Shown here piece after piece: positions 50,226-59,452 of a DNA stretch of 64,000 nt. Both the position numbers and the translations under genes were made by a program. Source of the stretch: Trichopria drosophilae (Eukaryota; Arthropoda; Insecta; Hymenoptera; Diapriidae); assembly GCA_030407085.1 (NCBI GenBank), contig CM059584.1, positions 107,879,001 through 107,943,000 of the forward strand, written 5' to 3'. The notes under the pieces were generated by a model. It worked only from the letters and a program-made list of their open reading frames with translations, searched no databases and was not told the origin of the DNA. Position 1 is the first letter of the stretch. The number at the start of each line of letters is the position of its first letter.

Positions 50226-51311
50226 AAGGTTTACCGGTAATCCTGACTGAATATCGCATGAAGAGGATAACTGATGCAATTAATGCAGGTTATGTATGCA
50301 TTTGGAAGGAGATATTTTCTTTTATAATTATGAATTAAAATTTATAGCTTCATTTGATTTAAAATTTTATATTTTACAGTAAAAATTTGGAATGTAGAGG
50401 AGAATAAAGAAAAAGTCTATTAAGCGCATGGATCGTATTGACAAGGAACTCGTTAAAGTACTTTGCAGCATTTAAAACTGACAAACAAATCAATGATATT
50501 TCTACTCGTTATTGATCTCATAACAATTCAGTAAGACATTTGTGGTTGAGTAATTAATTAAGTTAATAAACAAATAAATATACGAATAAAAAAATCACAT
50601 TGATGATTTGTTGTCACAGATTTTTATACATATTGTTGATGATTTCTGCTGTTCGGAAAAATGTGCTCTTATAAATGAATCTTCTACGATTAACAAAGTC
50701 AAATGCAGTGAAACGGAGTAAGTTGAAATGTTATTAATTGAATGAATTTTTAAGAACTTGACTGTTTACCCCAAGCAACATTCGGGCAGCTGATAGTAAG
50801 TCTTGACTCATAATTGACTGTCAGTCTTACAGTCAAGTTTTAGTCAACTATGGGCTCAGTCGACTAAGTCAATGGTTGACTAAAACTTACTCCATCATAA
50901 GAGCACATTTTTCCGAACAGCAGAAATCATCAACAATATTTTTTATTCGTATATTTATTTGTTTATTAACTTAATTATTTACTCAACCGTGCCACAAATG
51001 TCTTGCTGAATCGTTATGAGATCAATAAAGAGTAGAAATTTCATTAATTTGTTTGTCAGTTTTAAATGCTGCAAAGTACTTTAACGAGTTCCTTGTCAAT
51101 ACGATTCATGCGCTTAATAGACTTTTTCTTTATTCTCCTCTACATTACAAATTTTTACTGTAAAATATAAAATTTTAAATCAAATGAAGCTATAAATTTT
51201 AATTCATAATTATAAAAGAAAATATCTCCTTCCAAATGTATACATAACTTGCATTAATTGCATTAGTTACCCTCTTCGTGCGATATTCAATCAGGATTAT
51301 CGGTAAACCTT
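50226..51311. repeat. 1.09-kb palindrome inside the Tigger element
   Basis: The arms 50226-50672 and 50897-51311 are reverse complements at high identity. The left arm has about 35 extra bases, including a second atgatttgttgtcacag-like stretch. The 224-bp centre has its own inverted motif pair around agtcttgactcat/tcagtcgactaa. It lies between the transposase stop and the left terminus. Confidence 0.85.
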
Positions 51312-51585
51312 CTTATGTAAAATTATGTCTTGTTGAATTGTTACGGAATCAATAAAAAATATCTCCTTCCAAATTCACACATACGTTCACACATGCATTA
51401 TTTGTAATTAAATGTATATCCTTGCAAAAGCTGGAAACTTATTTGACCAAATATAATAAAAAAATACTTTTGACTCATTTTTAATGTTTAAACTTTATTA
51501 CCACTAATAAAATAATAATGTAATTCATATTTTAATCTATAATAATTACAACCTATGTTTTAAATAAAATAGAGTTACATTTTTT

Positions 51586-52699
51586 TTACGGAGTATTATT
51601 TTTATAATCGCTTAATGCTACTTCACAACACATACTTCGTACATTGTTCATCACGTTTAATTGCTCTGAATTAAGGTCCCATCTACTATGTGCCCATTTT
51701 TGCACTACTTCAAAGGCTTTTAACGCTTCCATATTACTAGGTGCCATATGTTGTGTCAGATCATCCGGTTCATTATCCTCTAGGTTATTCTTTTCTTCAT
51801 CATCAAGCGTTCCAAATACAATTTGTTCGTGTGATTGAAGTTCCCAGCCAGGGTCGCAGTCATCATGTGTCAACCATGCTTCCGCTTGTTCAGCATTCAC
51901 AGCATTATAGTCGGGTATTTGTTGCATAATTGAAATTATGTCGTCAACTGATCCGAGATTATCAATTTCTTCAGATTCTTCTGCAATCACTTTTCGCCAT
52001 GCATTTCTTAAATTATTTTGCGTTAATGAGTCCCACGCATCAGATGCATATAATAAGCATTTATAAATATTCATATTCTTCATGAAATTTTGTACATTTG
52101 CATTTTCAGTAATCAAAAGTGCTCGTAAAAGATTATTCCTATATATCCTTTTACATTTTTCAATAACTCCCTGATCCATAGGTTGAATTAGGGATGTCAC
52201 GTGTGGAGGCAAATATACCACTGAGCACAGGTCACTAATTTTATTTAATTCATGCTCCGGTGGGTGAGTAGGAGCATTGTCCAACACCAGTAGACATTTT
52301 TTTCCACTGTCTCTGTGTTTTTGCTCAATTTCAGGCAAAAAGACTTCAGTGTACCACTGTAGAAATAAAGTTTTGTCCATCCAGGAATTTTTTTGTGAAG
52401 CGTACACAACTGGCAGTGATTGCCTATTTAAACCGTTGAATGCACGTGGGCGTTTCGCCTTCCCAATCATGAATAATTTAATTTTATGAGTGCCAGAAGC
52501 ATTAGCACACATCATTAGAGTGACACGGTCTTTTGCCAGCTTCCAACCTGGTGCTTTTCTAATACCACCTTGGACAAGTGTATCTCCTGGAAGCACTTTC
52601 CATAGGAGACCTGTCTCGTCACAATTATATATGCAGTCTATATCATATCCAAAGTCATCGATGTAACTTCGAAATATTGTTTTGAATTCTTCTGCTCCA
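51586..52699 (-). CDS. Tigger transposase, DDE_1/CENP-B catalytic domain
   Basis: Minus-strand frame from a splice-acceptor-like AG at 52700-52701 to a TAA near 51586, about 370 residues. The catalytic triad is visible: YNCDETGL (first Asp), LLVLDNAPTH (second Asp) and IQPMDQGVI (third Asp), i.e. the DDD form used by pogo/Tigger transposases that cut and paste DNA at TA sites. KAPGWKLAKDRVTLMM and FLQWYTEVFLPEI are also family-typical. The frame is intact with no stops. It belongs with the N-terminal blocks at 53930-54387 and 54479-54574. Confidence 0.9.
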
Positions 52700-52702
52700 C
52701 TA

Positions 52703-52887
52703 TTTTAATGTAAATTGTATTAAATTTAATGCATAATTTAAAAATTGGTTCACTTATGATAATTTTAATATCCGCGTAATTATAAAATTATTTCCAAGTA
52801 GTGCATTTGTAAAATATACGTGTGTCAATTAACTTTACATTTTTTTTAACAGTGTCTATTAATCAATTTCGTTTAAAAAAATATTTA
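52703..52887 (+). repeat. ~185-bp direct repeat, copy 1
   Basis: Repeated at 53125-53309. Shared landmarks are ttttaatatccgcgtaat and aaatatacgtgtgtcaatta. Confidence 0.9.
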
Positions 52888-53124
52888 CTACACAAAATAA
52901 TTTAAAATATAGAGTAATTTGAGGCTGAGACTGCAATGAAGTGAAATTTAACTATTGTTATACTTCACATTTGAAATTGAAACGGGTTTTGTAATATTTA
53001 GAGAATATGCATTTTATATATACAGTGTATTTATTTTAAAAAACTCGTTCGCTTTTAATATATTTATGTACAAAATTTGTAAATTTCCGTCATTTGTCCA
53101 GAAAAATAACTCGCACCTTATTAT

Positions 53125-53309
53125 TTTTAATGTAAATTGTATTAAATTTAATTCATAATTTAAAAAGTGGTTCAATTGTGTTAATTTTAATATCCGCGTA
53201 ATTTCATAACTTATTTCCAAGTAGTGCATTTGTAAAATATACGTGTGTCAATTAACTTTACATTTTTTTAAACATTATCTATTAATCCATTTCGTTTAAA
53301 AAAAATATT
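53125..53309 (+). repeat. ~185-bp direct repeat, copy 2
   Basis: Partner of 52703-52887 with a few substitutions. The 237-bp intervening segment is unique in the window. Confidence 0.9.
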
Positions 53310-53505
53310 ATACGGATATCTTAAAAATATTTATTTAAATTACAATAAATTACTACAAAATAGTCAAATAATATTAAAATATTATTATTCCCAATATAGA
53401 AATGACAAAATTAATTAAACATATCTTGTTTAAACTAAACCCGCATTTATCAAGAAGCCTTCTACGATTGAGTATAAGAGCTCTCGTTCGCATGGTAATA
53501 CGTAT

Positions 53506-53577
53506 GCGAGCGTAGCGTAGTGGTTAAGACGTCAGCGATGTAACCGGTAGACCCGGGTTCGATCCTCGGTCGGGATG
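53506..53577 (+). ncRNA. tRNA-like sequence, probably a SINE head
   Basis: An RNA polymerase III box A (TAGCGTAGTGG, 53513-53523) and box B (GGTTCGATCC, 53556-53565) are spaced as in tRNA genes. D-arm pairing is visible, as are the five T-stem pairs around TTCGATC. The acceptor stem does not pair and the anticodon arm is poor, so this is not a functional tRNA. A tRNA-derived SINE promoter region is the likeliest reading. Its body may extend to about 53930. Confidence 0.65.
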
Positions 53578-53929
53578 GATTTTTCTTAGATTCATAGATT
53601 TATTTGCGAGTAAAATTATAAAACTACATTCTTTCATAACATATCTAACGATACATAAATAATAATAAAATTCGAATTGAATAAAATAATTCGTCGAATT
53701 TCTTATAATTTTTATTTATGACTGTTTAATGTAACGTTTTTACAACGTTGGATGTATAGTTTTCAAACGTCGCAGGTACGTTACGAATGAAACGTTATTT
53801 AAAAACCGTAAATTTGGCAGGACATTTCTGGTTCCAAGGACGTCCCAAAAATGTTTTTGCAATGAAACAAGTTTGGTCGCATGGCTATAATGCGACGTTT
53901 CAAAGATGTTGCTGTAACGGAATATTGTT

Positions 53930-54387
53930 TAGCGGGTTGCATCGGCAGACAGTATTTCACCTTGCGTTTTTAAACTTCTCATCGAATGTCTTTTCTGAAA
54001 TGATTCCAGATATCCATTGCTGGCTGTAAAATTGGCAGGACCCTTTAGAAGTTCATTGAAAGTTTTTGCCGTTTCTTGGAGAAGTTTTCCACTCACTGGT
54101 ATTCCACCTGCTCTGGTTTGCACGAACCAGGAATATAATTTCTTCTCTAGTTCGGACTCGATGACTTTGGAGAATCGTCTTCTGTTTAAATTCATTTTCT
54201 CATTCTTTAAAATTTCTTGTTGACGCATGATATTTTCCTTATTAGCTTTTATATGGCTAATCGATGATTGATTGCGATTAAATTTAGCTGCAATTTTGCT
54301 CTGAGGCTCTCCAGCCTCTAGAAGTTCCAAAATGTGGATTTTATCAGCGAACGTCAACCTCTTTACTTCCTCCTTTCTGTTCCTTTT
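53930..54387 (-). CDS. Tigger transposase, CENP-B-like HTH block
   Basis: Begins after TTTTTAATCAG (minus strand) with a basic KRNRKEEVKRL stretch, then TFADKIHILELLEAGEPQSKIAAKF and NQSSISHI, a psq-like helix-turn-helix. A second DNA-binding half contains LEKKLYSWFVQTRAGGIPVSG, which corresponds to the HTH_CENPB domain. It reads openly to GEILSADA and meets a stop soon after, at the interruption. These domains bind the element's ends. Confidence 0.85.
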
Positions 54388-54478
54388 CTGATTAAAAATT
54401 ATAAAATGTTAATTATAATCGTACATTAATGTCCAGTGTGCGCTTTTTTATTCAAGGTTTCTAATAGTAAAAGTTTAC

Positions 54479-54574
54479 CCTCTTTGCTGCAGGAGCACTT
54501 GTCGATGCATTTTCTTCATTACTTGTTGATGTATTACTCGTAGATGAATTAATAATGTCTATTAAGCCTTCCAT
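54479..54574 (-). CDS. Tigger transposase, first exon
   Basis: An ATG at 54574 opens 32 codons of a Ser/Thr-rich leader (MEGLIDIINSSTSNTSTSNE...). They end at AAGAGG|GTAAAC and join in phase 0 to the HTH block across a 91-base intron. The joined KRKRNRK could be a nuclear localisation signal. Confidence 0.7.
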
Positions 54575-54788
54575 TTTACAATTAATATTTGGTATATGCT
54601 CAATTAAATACTCGTTCCGTTACCGCGCAAATGAGGTTATGTATATGGAATTCTGTGTACAATACCGCGCGAATGTGTTAACTTGGTTGATCAAAGCTGC
54701 GTAGTGGGGGTAAAGGAGAAGTATGCATTTGGACAGGGACCCGCCATTTTAAAAACACCAACGCTATGCATTTGGACAGGGCCTACTG

Positions 54789-55246
54789 TACATGCATACT
54801 CAGTTGTAAAAGGGATTCCCGCGCACGCGTAGTGCGACTTCGCGCTGGTTGGCCGGCCGTGTCGGCGCGGAATCTCTTGATTTCAAACGGCACGCCGGCC
54901 GATGTGTTGTAATGCCAAATAATTGATTTTGATATGAAAATGCATTAAAAAAATTCTGGTTTTCGGCCAAGTCGTCAGTGAAAAACGTCATTAGATTTCC
55001 CTGCACGCCAGTGCTCACCTTGTGTAAATGCACAGCATAACGTATCCACATGCATTATTTTATGGCTCGTTCTCGCAATGTTTGCAGTCGTAATGTCGTA
55101 TTCGTATTCGTTATATCTTAAAGAATTTTGTAAGAATTCTTGTCAGAAAAGTGTGCTTGTCGAGTAAAGATAGATTTTTAAGTTAATAGAAAAATATAAC
55201 ATTCTAATTTATTCGATACGCTTTATTAGGTCATAAAATAAACAAT
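54789..55246. other. No gene seen
   Basis: A short GC-rich patch (54815-54905) then AT-rich DNA. Nothing supportable. Confidence 0.4.
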
Positions 55247-57028
55247 ATGAGACGAGTTAAGGGTCTTACGGATGATCTAATCAAAGAAATTATTCCAAAC
55301 GTAGGAGTAAGAATCGAATTAATGTCGAGTTTAAAAGAACTAAGGACATAGGTATTTTCACAGAAATTTGATATATGTCTACGTCTGTGTGAAAAGGTGT
55401 CGATTTTATTTTAAGAAATAATCACAATTTTCTAAAACGGGTTCAGATTTCGGGACATTTTTTTCTGATTTAATAAACATACTGCTTATGCTACAGCGTT
55501 GAATCATGTGCTTATTAGAACTTTATTATGAAATAGGATGCCTTCCTCAACACTTACTGTCATCTCTTGAGAATATTTTCGCAGCTGCATTTTTTTTAAG
55601 TGATGCCAGACACAGAGACAATGGCAAAGCTTTTTCTCCCATTTTAGATGATCTGTTAGATCTTGAAAATTTCGGAATTAATATTACAATTGAAAATAGA
55701 AAGCAACAAATCTTTTTTGCATTATGTTTAATAACTGGTGATAATCTAGGATTTCACGCGATAATGGGACTTGTCGAATCATTTACAGCAAATTTTTTTT
55801 GTCGTTTTTGTAAACATCACAGACAAGTCACTCAAACTCAAAAACGCGAAGATATAGAAAAGTTACGTAATATTGAAGATTACAACACGGATGTATTGAC
55901 TAATAATGTTTCTCTTACTGGAGTGAATTCTAATTGCATTTGGAATATTCTTGAATCATTTCACATTTTTTCAAATGTATACGTAGATCTCATGCATGAT
56001 TATTTCGAAGGAGTTTGTCATTACGACTTGTGCGTAATTTTAAATCAATTTATTTGTGTCGATCAGTACTTTTCTATTAATACTTTAAATGAACGTGTTC
56101 AATTTTTTGATTATGGTCCTGCCTCCGGACATAAGCCTGCAATGCTCACGCTAAAACACATTACTAAACTTAAACTAAAAATGAATGCATCAGAAATGTT
56201 ATTCTTCTCTCAACATTTAGGGTTGATGATAGGCGACTTAATTCCAAAAAATGACGAAACACGGGACTTGTATCTCGTTTTAAGTGAAATTCTGAGTATC
56301 ATTTTAGATCCAGTTGTTGATCTTAATTCAACAGATTATCTTTCATCCTTGATTGCAGAGCACCATGTACTTTATTTAAAAGTTTCTGGAACTACATTAA
56401 AGCCAAAACACCACCACATGGTGCACCATCCTACAGTAAGAAACAAAATCGGTCCCTTAATTAATGTTTGGACCATGAGGCTTGAGGGAAAACATCGTCC
56501 TGTTATAAAACAAACATCAAAAAATACAACCAGTCGAAAAAATATTGCTTTAACTATTGCAAAAAAGTATTGCTTAACCCTTTCAACGCGATTTTTTTCC
56601 AAAACTGGCTTACGCCAACAGTTTTTTACTTCTTCAGAAGAAATCCGAATAATCAATTGCTTTGATTATTTAAATTTTCGGCACATCCTACCTCCTCGAC
56701 ACGAAAATTGTATACTGGTGAAAGAAGCCATTATTCGAGGTACTTCTTATAAAAAAACATGGTTTTGCCATTTACTTACGAAAATAATGAACCCAAATTT
56801 GGTTCATTATGTTGGATCGTGAAACCAGTTGACGAAAACCCTACAATTCGATTGGTTTTATCCAATTTACAAACTGTAGGATTTAATAATCATTTGCAAT
56901 GTTTTGAAGTTACCAAAAATGAACAATTTTCTCTTCTTATGTTTGATAATCTAATATCTTTCCAAACAAGTTTTGTACGTTCAGGAGCAGACGGCAACAC
57001 ATATGTTAAGTATAAACATTGGCTATAA
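55247..57028 (+). pseudogene. CACTA/tnp2-like transposase, decayed
   Basis: A leader segment from an ATG at 55247 (LTDDLIKEIIPNVGVRIEL) resembles the SAM-like N-terminus of this animal family and stops at 55349-55351. The main frame runs 55506-56822, opening near LYYEIGCLPQHL. It contains GDNLGFHAIMGLVESF followed by a Cys-His cluster (CRFCKHH), then VYVDLMHDYFEGVCHYDL, HHMVHHPTVR and MRLEGKH. These are family landmarks including candidate catalytic Asp/His/Glu positions. A frameshift near 56760 moves the C-terminus into another frame, ending WL at 57028. The relation to plant tnp2/En-Spm transposases is from general knowledge of the family, not from alignment here. Confidence 0.65.
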
Positions 57029-57215
57029 GGCTTTGAATATTTCCATCAAGTTTGATGTTTGATTACATAATTTTTTATTTGTAAAAATGCGGCTATAATT
57101 ATTGTATTTATAATTATTAAATAAAGTTTGATTAAAAGTTTCTACGTGTACATCTAAACTTAAGCATGTATTAGTCTAATGTTAAAACTATCCTAGTTAA
57201 TTGATAAATTGTAGT

Positions 57216-57472
57216 AATAAATTCTTAAAAATTGTGTTTATTTCATGGCCATTACAATTAAAATTACTTTGTCAATTGAAACAATACACGCCTAAGGTTT
57301 CGACCACTGTGTAGGTCCTTTTCAGGGGTTTCTATACAAACCATTCTATTTTTAATAAAAGCCTCTGAAGAGGACCTACACAGTGGTCGAAACGTTGGGC
57401 GTAATGTCTTAATTGAAAAAGTCATTTGAATTGTAATGGCCATGAAATAAACACAATTTTTAAGAATTTATT
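57216..57472. repeat. Palindrome (~110-bp arms) with hammerhead-like core
   Basis: The left arm from 57216 and the right arm ending at 57472 are reverse complements (attcttaaaaattgtgtttat / complement) around a short AT centre. The right arm carries CTGAAGA (57365-57371), a short GACC/GGTC stem, GAAAC (57389-57393) and GTA (57401-57403). That order matches the conserved core of small hammerhead ribozymes found in Penelope-like retroelements. The left arm has the same core on the minus strand with CTGAAAA instead. Confidence 0.5.
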
Positions 57473-57720
57473 AGTCTAAAATTAAGAATACTATATTCTT
57501 AAAATAAGTACAAACAATACGTTTGATGCGCAAAAACATTCTTATTTTAAGAATATATTCTTAAGAATATATTCTTAAAATAAGAATATATTATTTTTAG
57601 AATATATTCTTAAAATAAGAAGACAATTTTCTTCAAATAAGTATATATTCTTGGCGCGTATTTCAGTATAAAACATTCTTAAAATAAGTGGGGTATTCTT
57701 AAAACTAGAATATCGTTTTT
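57473..57720. repeat. AT-rich simple repeat of (aagaatatattctt) palindromes
   Basis: Successive copies of the self-complementary unit aagaatatattctt and its variants taaaataagaa. No gene. Confidence 0.75.
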
Positions 57721-57734
57721 TCTGTGAAGGCCAG

Positions 57735-58754
57735 ATGCACGTAACGGGCAGAAACCGGTGTATTTTTGTTGTGTGGACCCCAAAAAGTTTGGTATGTATA
57801 ACCGTAAAGAGAGATGACGAGTTTTGGAAAACGAAGATGGAACCGAAACAGAAAACTTTTTACGAACACTGTCTTCTTCCAGAAATCTTGGACAGTCGTT
57901 TCAATCGGAATATGCCTCTCAGAGAACCGCAACATATTCTGCAGGCAAGAGAAGTCTTTACCAAAAAATTAGCAAAAAAACTAAAAATCGACCATGTTCA
58001 AGAGAAAACAAACGTCACTGCCACGGACAGTAGCGTAGAACGTTATGCAGGAATGGATGAGTACGACGTGAAAACTAAAATAACATCTTGTGAGGAAAAT
58101 GATATTAAAGCGTTAGACATTGCAGAAGAAGATAATGATTTGATGTTCATATGTGAGAGTGTTGTGGAAAATAATGCACTAAACGCCGAAGAATCGATAA
58201 AGCAGTACGTAGATACAAGATCGATCACCACAGAAATGATACAAGAAAACATTCTCGGCGCATCAAGCTGCCTCAATGACGAGTCATTAGATGCATTCTG
58301 CAGAATCATAAATGGCGTCAACGGGTTTGAAGTTGAAAGTGTTTTGTACATGCAGTACTTAGCAGCTGTGCAACCGGCAAGTAGTGATCGATGTGTACAA
58401 ATAATGGGAGGAAATGTTATTAACCACTAGAGATGTCTCCATTTCGACGGTTCAGTGCTGAAGGTTTATGACAGCCTCCCAAGCGTAACGAATGGCAAAT
58501 TAGTAAATGAAGAACTGAATTATATTGTTAAACGATTTCCAACTGTATCTATTGAAAATATTACATTCTGCACATTAGTAACAGTCCAACCAGATGGTAC
58601 CAGCTGTGGAATATACGCCGCTGCATTTGCCGCATCTGTTGTGTTGGGTGAAAATCCTACGACAATTGATTACTGCTCCAATTCAACAGTTATGAGAAGA
58701 CACTTTCTGCGTGTCATAGAAGAACAGAAAGTGCAGTCGTTTCCCAGAAACTGA
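57735..58754 (+). pseudogene. YqaJ-like nuclease C-terminus fused to Ulp1-like protease, broken
   Basis: The frame 57735-58430 begins GQMHVTGRNRCIFVVWTP, typical of the end of YqaJ-type exonuclease domains in insect transposon-like proteins, and continues DDEFWKTKMEPK and LREPQHILQAREVF. An acidic linker follows, then VNGFEVESVLYMQYL. A TAG at 58429-58431 stands where relatives have Trp after the catalytic His (NH|RCLHFDG). The same frame then gives KVYDSLPS and QPDGTSCGIYAAAF, the Cys box of Ulp1/SENP-type SUMO proteases, to a stop at 58752-58754. The nuclease catalytic residues would lie upstream and are missing. It would have cleaved ubiquitin-like modifiers; this copy looks dead. Confidence 0.65.
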
Positions 58755-59452
58755 AATCAATTCATAATTTCGTTTGTCTTTCCTCGAACGATTCGTGATA
58801 TGTACTCATTACTTGAGGATGCTGCAGCTCTATCAATGCGAATAAGATAAACCAAAATGGACAGAAATTTCTGTGTACAACAAAACTAATTCTATCAACA
58901 CAATGGTTATTATTCATGGAATTGAAATTTCCCGTTTTGCCCATGCATCTGTGAGGAAGTAACTCGAAACATACAAATTTACTAGCGTAAGAGAATTGAA
59001 GAAAGGCAAGTCGTCGGTAAACAAGTTTTGTGGCCTTTACTACTACTAAAATCACAAAATGGGAGTAATAAACTATTCCCTTGTTGATAATGAAATGTAT
59101 TCAATATCCTGAATTTCAATGATGAAGTCTGTCGTATACGAATAGGAGAGACGAACCAAATAAAAAACGACTGCGCTACGTCGATAAACTTTGTCAACGG
59201 CTCGAACAAGAAGGATGCGTCTCACTGGGGAGGGCGAAGGTTGGGGCCCTCCTCGTAATATGAAAATAAGATAATGCAATTGCAACGACAGACAAAAATA
59301 ATTGCAATAGAACGTAAAACAGCAGATTTTCACACAGTAAGATGTAAACAATTACCTTGTGTTTTTATGACGTTTAGAACCTCAAGATCCTCACGAACTA
59401 AAAATATGAAAGGGCGCAAGTATGTAGGACATTGAAAATGTTGACAATTCAA
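58755..59452. other. No gene seen
   Basis: Unassigned sequence between the broken Ulp1-like frame and the satellite array. Confidence 0.4.

Larger units (their letters stand above)
52700..53930 (-). other. Interruption of Tigger transposase: intron or nested insertion
   Basis: Separates the HTH block (ending around GEILSADA) from the catalytic block (starting GAEEFKTIF); in relatives these are contiguous. The 3' side ends in AG as an intron would. The 5' side lacks a good GT donor; the weak ACT|GTCTGC gives a compatible phase. The segment holds a ~185-bp direct duplication, a tRNA-like sequence and a 200-bp tail with acgtttc/aacgtt repeats, so insertion of one or more non-coding elements is at least as likely. 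Confidence 0.6.
49938..54788 (-). mobile_element. Tigger/pogo-type DNA transposon, complete ends
   Basis: A 4851-bp element with perfect 23-bp terminal inverted repeats (CAGTAGGCCCTGTCC... at 49938-49960, complement at 54766-54788), flanked by TA target duplications. The motif tgtccaaatgcat is repeated several times just inside the left end and again near the right end, probably transposase-binding sites. It encodes a minus-strand transposase in at least three blocks: an N-terminal linker, a CENP-B-type helix-turn-helix and a DDD catalytic domain. Typical Tigger elements are about 2-3 kb; the extra length comes from a 1.09-kb palindrome downstream of the gene and a 1.2-kb interruption within it. 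Confidence 0.9.

Noticed and set aside
53506..53577. Functional tRNA gene
   Set aside because: The acceptor stem does not pair and the anticodon arm is weak; only the pol III boxes are good.
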